Shown here: one piece after another, positions 8,458 to 17,800 of the stretch | Layout: the number at the start of each line of letters is the position of its first letter | How positions within the stretch are numbered: position 1 is the stretch's first letter | Origin: Christensenella sp. UBA2853 | Lineage (GTDB): Bacteria > Bacillota > Clostridia > Christensenellales > Aristaeellaceae | Length of the DNA stretch: 30,573 bases | Assembly (NCBI GenBank): GCA_002350845.1 | Contig: DEFL01000037.1 | Coordinates: forward strand, 1-30,573 | Direction of reading: 5' to 3' | Position numbers and translations under genes: made by a program | Notes under the pieces: model-generated | Seen by the model: the letters and a program-made list of their open reading frames with translations, nothing else | What the model was told of the DNA's origin: nothing | The model's database searches: none

Positions 8458-8494
8458 CAGCTCCGGATTGCAGCGTCCGGGGCTGTTGTTTTAT
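8458..8494 (+). terminator. Probable terminator of the flavodoxin/hydrolase unit
   Basis: CAGCTCCGGA at 8458-8467 pairs with TCCGGGGCTG at 8476-8485 (one G-U pair) around an 8-base loop. A T-rich tract TTGTTTTATT follows. It is about 275 bases after the hydrolase stop codon, so another short transcript could also end here. Confidence 0.6.
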
Positions 8495-8566
8495 TCGTTC
8501 GCAGATGCTGAAAACAGCAGAGAGGATAGGAAAGACATGATTTGTTTGCTGAAGGATGCCGGTGGG

Positions 8567-8578
8567 GTGTACAATAGG
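8567..8578 (+). repeat. 12-base direct repeat, first copy
   Basis: GTGTACAATAGG occurs here and again at 8713-8724, 146 bases downstream. This copy could be a -10 region (TACAAT at 8570-8575) with TTGCTG at 8546-8551 as a weak -35 and an 18-base spacer. Confidence 0.5.
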
Positions 8579-8692
8579 CAAAAGTGACAGATTAAAAAAA
8601 GTACAGAGAAAAAATCCACCCGATCGTATGCAAACCGTGCAAGATGATTGTGTATCAGGTATCTGGGAATTTGTGTGTCTGGTGTTCTCATA

Positions 8693-8724
8693 TGGAAAAT
8701 TACACATCAATCGTGTACAATAGG
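8693..8724 (+). promoter_or_regulatory. Candidate promoter and operator of the giant LRR gene
   Basis: TGGAAA at 8693-8698 (4/6) and TACAAT at 8716-8721 (5/6) are separated by 17 bases. This predicts a start near 8728 and a leader of about 130 bases. An inverted repeat TACAC (8701-8705) / GTGTA (8713-8717) lies in the spacer and overlaps the -10, a common operator position. The -10 lies in the second copy of the 12-base repeat GTGTACAATAGG (8713-8724). No experiment supports this. Confidence 0.45.
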
Positions 8725-8858
8725 TGGCAATAAGAAGTTTTTGTACGAATGCACGAACGGAAAACTACAGTGCTAGAGATATATAAAGAAATATCTGTCT
8801 CCGGCTCTGTACAGATTCAACATTCAATCGATCCAACTTTCAGATAGAGGTGCTGAGA

Positions 8859-11800
8859 ATGAAACGGTCCATATTGAAAGTCATTGCACTGGCCCTGTGC
8901 CTGACACTGCTTGCCCCGGTTCTGCCCCTTGAGGCAGTCGGCGCGGGCTTTCTTCAGGTGCGCGCACTGGCGTCTTCGCTTTTCCCGTCTGCGAGTCAGC
9001 AGTCGGCAGATCTTCTTTCACGCGCAGACGCACTTGAGAAGGAAGGGAAGGAGACCGTGTCCGGTGTCTGGCGCTATGTGGCGCTCCCGGAGGAAAACCA
9101 GGCCGTGGTCACCGGCTACGATGGACCGGATGCGGAGGCACTGGATGTGCCGTCCACCCTGGACGATCTGGATGTGGTCGGCCTCACAGCCGGTGCCCTG
9201 AGCGGCGTACAGGGGCTGAGACAGGTCACGCTTCCGCTCCAGATCCTGGCCATCGGGGCGAATGCACTGCCCCGGGGTGCGGTTGTGCGCTCCAACAGCG
9301 GTGTCTATGTACAGACCTGGGCTCAGCGCAATGGGTATGCGTTTTCCTCGAACTCATCGTATGACTTCGTGCGGGGCGTTGTGGACCTGACCGGAACACT
9401 GCCGGAACACTTTGTCCGTGTGAGCAGTGAGGAAATCTGGCTGCGGCCTCTGGAAGCGGCCCAGGTGTCGGTCGGCACCCGCTTTTTCCTGCTGGATCCG
9501 GGCAATCTCTATCAGATCTCCTACTATGAGGCAGTCGAGCTCTCCGAAGCCCCCGGCGGCTTTGTCCGCGTGCGGTGCCAAACGCCGGATGTCGACCAGA
9601 TTCTCAATCGATATGAGAGTGCCCGTGAAACCATGATGCTGGATATGTCCACCCTGCGACTCGCAGACGGTGCTTCGCTTGTTTCCGACGGCCAGAACCG
9701 AATGGATCTGGAAGTGGGCGGGGAACTCGGGATGCATTATAAGAAAGATTTCAAAATCGGGGGCAAGGACAGCCAGGCCAAGTTCAGCGTCGAGGCGGAC
9801 ATCGGATCTTCCTGGACAGGAAAAGTGAAGGTCGGACTGTTTGTGCAGAACTCGGTGGAAATCGAGGAGACCGATAAGATTGCTTTTTCAGGTGCTTTTG
9901 GCGCAGGAGACCAATCGGATCCTGAATCATTCGAAGATGCAATGGAAGCACTCATTGCCAAGGCCGCCAAAGACAAAAAAACCCAGAAACTGAACTGCCC
10001 TGTGGGCAGCGGCGTTGTATACAGTCTGGCCGGCATTGTGAATTTTGCTGTATCCGTCAGATTTGTAAGCGAACTGAGCGGAGAACTCAAAATCACCTAT
10101 ACAGCCGTGAGCCGTACCACGTATACCTACAAAGACGGCGAAGACCTGCAGAAGAAAACGGTCAGGGACAGCAACCATTTTGAGGGCTCCACCAGCGTCA
10201 AAGTGACCATTGGTTTCGAGGTTGCCCTGGAAATGTATATTGCCACGGTCCGTGTGGCTTATCTGAGTCTGTTTATCGGGATTGAAGTGGAAGCCAAATA
10301 CGATTTTGCAGAGGCCTGGAATCTCCTCGGAGCCATCGCTGGGGACATTGTGGAAGGCGAGTGGCTGACACTGGATCAGAATGTCAACCTGAATAAGCTG
10401 GACCTGGTGAACGTCACGGTTGACTTCCTGGCCGAACTGAAAATCGGTCTGGGGGACGAGAACATCGGGACAGCAGACCTGCTCAAGGTTACTCTGCTCA
10501 AAGCGCGGATCCTGGAAATGCATTTCCATTTTTGGGATCTTGTATTCAGGCAGGAACCCGTCACCGAGGAGCAGACGGACCATTTCCGGTATATGCCTCA
10601 ACTGGGCAAAAACAAGATTCATTTAGCCAAAGACTGTCCGTACGAGACCAAGGACATCCGGTTCTATCTCTCTTCCAACGGGGAACTCGTGCGCGAAATT
10701 CGAAATGTGGAGCCCGGGACCATCGTGCACGCACCGGACGTGGATGCCATTTTCTCACGCATAGACGATGGCGCGCTGAAGTTCAAGGGCTGGTATACCA
10801 GTCCGGATACGGAAGCGGACACGAGATTTGACACCTGGCCGTTCACAGTCACAGACAACATGGATTTTTACGCGGCAACCAGTCCGTATCATGAGATGCT
10901 GCTGGTGGACGCGCTGGGCCGGCCGCTTTCCTACAGCGCGGCCGGGGCAACCCCGGTGTCCGTTTACGATACGGAAACCGAGGTCACCAGCGATTGGGAT
11001 GAATCCACCCATCGGGTGGCTGAGGATGAAGCCCTCATGCTGCCGGGTCTCCTTCCGGACGGCACGCAGGTGGAGGACTGGGTGGAGGTTGAATCACCGA
11101 AAAACCTGACGATTCTTTCGGATGATCCCATGGAACCCGGGGATCCGTATGCTGTGGGACCGACATCCAGGAAAGACATTACACTCCTTGCACTCACCGG
11201 AAGCGATATTGTGGCTTCCTTCTATCTGCGCGGCCAGCTCGTGGACACTGTGTATGCCAAGCGGGGAGACGCCATCACGGCACCGGCCGCCCCAGGCAAT
11301 CTTGGATCCTGGACGTTCAACGGCTGGAAAGCGATGCATCCGGTTCTGGATGAAGAGGACGAGTCGGAGGAAGGCGGTACAGTCGAAGAACCGCTGATTG
11401 CACCTGGTGCTCCGATCCCGACCGACGATCTGAAGGGCATCTACATGCTCTTCTATGCCGACCTGACCTACAATCCCCAGAGCGGAAACGTTGATCCGGA
11501 CGCGGTCGCAATTGGTTCCGTGATCCCGCAGACCGGTACGCCGACCGTGGATGAAACTATGTTTAATACCAGCTCCAACGGCGTAGACACAGTCAAGGTG
11601 ACGGGTTTCAACTCAAGTTATACCGGGGATATTGTGGATGTCCAGGTGCCCAGCACCATTGGCGGGCAAACAGTGACGGAGATTGCAGCGAATGCGTTTT
11701 CCGGAAAGAGCACGCTTCGCTCCCTGATTCTCCCGGATACCGTCACCACGATTGGGGCGAACATGGTTTCCAATTGTCCGTCCCTGATCAAGGTGGACCT

Positions 11801-14800
11801 CTCAGCAACGCAGATCACCGCCATTCCGGATCACTTTGCCTACGGGGATGCGTCACTGGTGTGTGTTCTGGTGCCCCAGCCGGTCTACAATGACAGCGGT
11901 ATACTGCAGTCCGGCTGCGGCGCGATCGGGAAGAATGCATTCTATGGCTGCCGCTCCCTTGGCGGGATCCACATCAACGGAACGATCGCCGACAATGCAT
12001 TTGAAAACTGCTCGGGGATTCGGTATGCCACGCTCGGGCCGTATGTCACCATGATTGGAAATGGAGCATTCCAGGGTTGCACGCGCATGACATCCATCGC
12101 AATCCCGGAGAGCATCCAGACGGTCGGCTCTCAGATTCTCGACGGCTGCACGGCCCTCAACACCCTGATCCTGAACGGACCCGGCATCATTACCGGGAAC
12201 AGTTTCCAGCTTCAGACCAACAATATTGAGCACCTTGTCATCGGGGACGCGGTCGAGGAAATCGGGAACTATGCCCTGTCCGGCTTTACCTCCCTTCAGT
12301 CTCTGACGCTTCCCGCAACGCTCAGACGAATCGGCAGCAATGCCTTCAGCGGCGCAGGGATTGAAGAACTGACGCTTTCCCTTGCCAGTGGAACCGAGAT
12401 CACCTCGGCCTTCTGCGGCATGGACAGCCTGCGCACGCTGAACATCACAAGCGGTGCCGTGGGCAATTCCAGTTTCAGAAACCTGTATTCCCTGCAGAGC
12501 GTGAATATCGGTGCGGACGTCATCGGGATCGGCATGTATGCCTTTGCGGGCTGTCCATCGCTGACCAGTGTCCAGATGGAGGAAGGCCTCCAGATTCTGG
12601 GAAGCCGCGCCTTTGAAAACTGTACGGCCCTGGAGAGCATCTCCCTTCCGGACAGTCTTGTCAGCATCGGTTCCTACCTTTTCAGCGGGTGTCAGAACCT
12701 CCGTCACCTGTCGGTCGGCGCCGCGCTGAACCGCCTGGAGGATAACACTTACGCGTTCTCGATCGGCAACCAGTCCCTTCTTGAGACGATTGACATCCGG
12801 GACGGCGCGGACTGGATTCCGGCCTATGCCTTTGCCAATACGAGCCGCGGCTCGAGCGGGGAAGGCTTTGCCGCACTGGAAAGCGTCAGCATTGGCTCGA
12901 CGGTCCGGAGCGTTGGCCTGCGCGCCTTCGCCGGCGCCGGGATGCGCACGCTCATTCTTTGCGGCAGTACGGATATTCTGCACTCTGCCTTCAGCGACTG
13001 CCCACGCCTGGAAGAAGTGATCTTTGCCGGCGGCAGCATCGGGGCATTCGCCTTCTCCGGCAATACATCGCTCCGGCGCATTTCGGTGCTGCGCGGAACG
13101 ATCGGGGAGGAAGCGTTCTCACGGTGCACATCGCTCGAGAGCGTGACGCTCGGGAACGGCGTTCAGTCGGTGGGCCCGCGTGCCTTCGATGGCTGTACGG
13201 CGCTGACCCAGGTGGATCTTGGCCAGGGCGTCCGTCAGCTGGAATACGAAGTGTTCAGGGGATGCACCGCGCTGACCTCCCTTGTCTTCCCTGACAGTAT
13301 TGTGCATTACGGGACGCGCCTCATTGTCGACTGTACAGCCCTGACGGATCTCACCGTCGGCGGCGGCCAGGCTGTATTGAGCCCTGGGTACAGCGGCGGG
13401 TACCGGGATCCCAGTGCCTTTGATATCGGACCTGATGCCTCTCTTCGGAACCTGACGATCCGTGAGGGCGTGGAGGAGCTGGACTATGTCTTCTGCAATG
13501 CCCGTTATCAGACAAATCCATACGGCTATCCAACCCTGAAAACGGTCACTCTTCCGCGCTCCCTGAAGGTGTTCGGGCAGGAATTCATTGATTCCGGCGT
13601 GGAGGAACTGGTGTTCCGGGGCGACGTCGAGATTCAGAGCCACTCCGGGAACGATCTGACCATGCCTGCGCTCAGGAAACTGGTCCTGCCCGGCGGCAGC
13701 ATCGGTGACAGCGCGTTTGCCGGATGCACCCTTTTGACTGAGGTCGAGCTGGGCAACCGCGTGACCCATATCGGTTCCTGGGCCTTCGAAAACTGCACCT
13801 CCCTGAAAACGCTGATCGTTCCGGACTCTGTGGAGGACTTCGGTTACGGTCCTCTGAAAGGCTGCTCTGCGCTGGAGACCCTTTCAGTCGGGGCCTGTGC
13901 GGATACGCTCCGGGGCAATGACCTTCCGGACGAAAATGCGCTGAAAACCCTCATCATCCGCGAAGGGGCGACGGAGATTCAGGATCAGATCTTCTCGAAA
14001 AACCTGACGCATCTGGAAACGCTCTCCCTTCCTTCCACCCTGCGGCAGATCGGTGCCTCCGCGTTCCGGTTCGCGGGCATCAAAAACCTGACGATTTCCA
14101 GTGAAGTGGAGATTGGAGACCATGCGTTCCACGACTGTCTGCATCTGGAGACGGTCCACATCGCCGGCGGCGAAATAGGCCAGAGTGTCTTTGAGGGCTG
14201 TGTCAGTCTGAAAAAGGCAGAAGTGTTCTCGGGCAGTCTTGGCTATAAAGCGTTTAAGGGCTGCGTCAGCCTGAGTGACGTCCGCCTCGGGGACGGCGTG
14301 AACGTCATCGACAGCGATGCCTTTGCGGACTGCAGAAGCCTGAAGCGGCTTGTGATCCCTGATTCGGTGGAATACTGTGGCGAAGCCATCATCCGGGGAT
14401 GCACGGGACTCGAAAGCCTGTCCATCGGTGCAGGTGTACCGGAGCTGAGTGCCACCTATGGCCTTGATTTCTATATTGGCCCCGGCGCAAAACTCCGCAG
14501 CCTGGAGCTGGCGGAGGGCATCACGGGCATTGCCCACAATGTCTTCAGCAACGGGGACTATGGTTTCCCGCACCTTTCCACCGTCCACTTCCCGGCTTCC
14601 CTTCAGTACGTGGACCGCGCCTTCCAGGGGGCGGGACTTGAAAAGATCGTGTTCAGAGGGAACACGCAGATCCGGTCTTCTGCCTTCCAGAACATGACAT
14701 CCCTCGAATCCGTGGAACTCCCGGGCGGGTCCATTGGATACTCTGCCTTCCTCGGATGCACCGGCCTTACGCGCGTGGACCTCGGAAACGGTGTCACCGC

Positions 14801-17800
14801 CATCGAACAGGAGGCGTTCAGAAACTGCACGGCGCTGACCGGCCTTGTGATTCCGGACTCTGTCACATCCCTTGGCAGCCGTATGATTCTTGGCTGCACG
14901 GGACTCAGACACCTGACCGTCGGAGGCGGCGTGACGTATCTTGATGTCGGCACGCTGGATATCGGCGAAGGGTCGCAGCTGACCACGCTCACCGTGCGTG
15001 AAGGGGTCCACTCTATTTATTCGAATGCCTTTGGAAACCGGGTCGACTCCGTCAATCTCGGGCATGAACAGCTCAGGAGTGTGACGCTCCCGTCCACACT
15101 CAACACACTGGACCCGGGCAATCTGAGCGCGTGGCCGAACCTGGAGCACCTGTATCTGAAATACGGCTGTCAGCTCTCGGATACCTCGGTCTCCCCGAAT
15201 CTGACCATCTATACCGACTACTATAACGCCTTCATCGATGACTTTGCGATTGCCCACAACATCCGGTATGTCGTGCGCGGTTCGGATCCGCTCCCGGTGT
15301 ATACGCTGCGCCTCATTGCACCGATGGATGCGCTTATGGGCGGACCGTATGATCCTGTCACGGATCCTGAACTCTCTATGGGTGTGGAAGGGCTTGCCCT
15401 CATCTCCCAGCAGCAGATCGCCTATACGGAGGACCTGACGCTGTCTGATCCTGAAACGGCCGCTGCCTTCGACTTCATGGGCTGGTATATGGATCCCCTG
15501 TACACCACCCGCTGGAACCAGGGCGGCATGCCGGCATCTGACCTGACGCTGTATGCGCGCATGGATGCGAAAGTCCAGGTCGCCTTTGCCGTGAACATGT
15601 CCGGCTATGCGTCCGACAGCCGTCTGCCCGAAGGCTTTACCCTGTATGACGAAGTGCTCCAAAAGGCGGGCACTCCTCTGAACCTGCCCGAAGACCCGAA
15701 CCGGCCCGGCTGGGGACTGCTCGGCTGGTATATGGACCCCACGTTCAGCCAGATCTGCCGCCTCAGCTGTGTGCCGGATGCGGACACGGTGATCTACGGG
15801 CGTATGGAACCGCTCTCGGCGGGTGCTGCGTACCGCACGGTGGACGGCGGCCTTGAACTGACGCGGTATACCCTCATGCAGGGGGAAGACCCGGCCCTGA
15901 TGCTGCCCGGACGCGTGAACGGCGTCCCGGTGGTGTCTATCGCGGAAGGCGCGTTTGCCGGAAGCGGTGTCCGGACCGTGAGTCTGCCCGCAACGGTTAC
16001 ACACATCGCCCCCGGGGCGTTTGCAGACTCCGGGATTACGGCCATCCGCGTGAGCGAATCGAACCCGGCCTACAAGTCGGTCCAGGGCGTCCTGTATACA
16101 AAGAGCGGGGCGGAACTCATCTGCTACCCGCCGGCCCGCGCGGGAAGCACCTATACCGTGCCCTCCGGTGTCACACGCATTGCGGGGAGCGCCTTCAAGG
16201 GGTGCAACCGTCTGACATCCATCACCTTCCGGGATGGGCTTCAGGAGATCGGTGCGTCCGCATTTTCGGGCTGCACTGGCCTGAAGTCCGTCTCGCTGCC
16301 TGACTCTGTGACCACGCTTCGGGCGAATGCCTTTGAAGGCTGCGTCAACATGACCGTATTCACGGCAAAAGGACTGACCATCCTTGAGAGCTCAGAAACG
16401 GTGGAAACCCTGCCGTGCGGCAACGGCATCCGCGTCTACGGACCGCTGTGCAGCGGTGCGCTGCGGGATTACTACACCGTGTATACTCAGGATGGCCGGG
16501 CGATTGTGTCCAATTACAACCTGTATCATGTCTATCTGAGCTGCAATGGGGAATCTGAGACGCTCCTGTGCGAGGCTGGTTTCCTGCTGCCGGATGCGGT
16601 CCGTGAGATCACGAATGTCAACGGCGCGGCGGTCACCGGATGGTACCGGAACAGTGTGAACACGCTGTGGGATCTGGAACACGATGTCATGCCCGAGCAG
16701 GACCTCTCGCTCTATGCCATGTTTACCCCTCTGTTTGAAACGGAAACAAGAACCCTTGATTTGTCTGATGGAACGACCGCGAGCGGCCTGGTGTTCACCG
16801 GCTGGAACGGGAGCGGAAGCACCCTGACCGTGCCTTCCACGTTCAATGGAAACGCGGTCCTGGGACTGGATGCAGGCTTTTTTGCAGATGCCCAGTCCAC
16901 GCAGTCGCTGACGATCCCGTCCACTGTTCTCTGGCTGGATCCTTCGGCATCCTATGCGGGCACCATCACTGCGGACACGGACAGTGCCGCGTATGCCTGG
17001 GCCCAGACCCATGCCGCGGATGTGCGGCCGATCCTCTATACGCTTACCCTGGATGCGAACCTCGGAGAGGCGGTTGATCCGCTTGACGCAGGGAAAGGCA
17101 CACCGATTCTTCTGCCGACCCCGGAAAGGGCGGGATGGACATTCCTGTACTGGTCGGAGAGAACCTATTCCGGGTACCCGGTGAATCTGACCGACGGCAT
17201 GTATGTCATGCCCGGGCAGGATACCACTCTCTATGCCATCTGGAGCGGCGAAGACGAGGACGTGCCGTTCACCTGGAAGGGGCAGAACCGTGAAATCACC
17301 ATTCTAAGCTATACAGGAGACGCAGGCGATGTCGTGATTCCGGAGACCATCAACAACTGGCCGGTGACCGCGATTGCGGACTCCGCCTTTGAAGGCACCA
17401 GCCTCCGGAGCATTGACCTGGGACCGGTTCAGGTGATCGGGGAAGATGCATTCAGGGACTGCACAGGCCTGAATCGCGTGGTCATGCGCAGTGTCACGGA
17501 CATCGGCGAATCTGCCTTTGCCGGCTGCACGCTGCTTCTGAATGTCACGCTCCCGGATACGCTGACGGCCATTGGAAACCGGGCGTTTGCCGGATGCTCG
17601 AAGCTTCCGTCCATCACGATTCCGGACACGGTCACAGGCTTCGGTGATGCGGTCTTTGCGGACTGCACGGGACTTCTCCGGGTGACCCTCGGGACCTCCG
17701 TGCAGAATGTCGATGCGGATACCTTTGCGGGCTGCAGAAAACTGATGGAAGTGAACGTCACCGGAAACCACTATGCATCTGTCGGCGGCGTCCTCTTTGA

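Larger units (their letters stand above)
8183..8858. other. Regulatory gap before the giant LRR gene
   Basis: About 680 bases without a convincing gene. A 32-codon ATG frame at 8221-8319 has a weak AGGAAAG box but no recognisable product. The gap contains a terminator-like hairpin (8458-8494), two copies of GTGTACAATAGG (8567-8578 and 8713-8724), and a candidate promoter overlapping the second copy. An AT-rich inverted repeat AGATAT/ATATCT lies at 8777-8796 in what would be the 5' leader of the giant gene. Confidence 0.6.

Noticed and set aside
13884..16004. 706-codon minus-strand frame opposite the giant LRR gene.
   Set aside because: A by-product of the biased codons of a GC-rich repetitive gene; the sense strand has the signal peptide, LRR and B-repeat modules.
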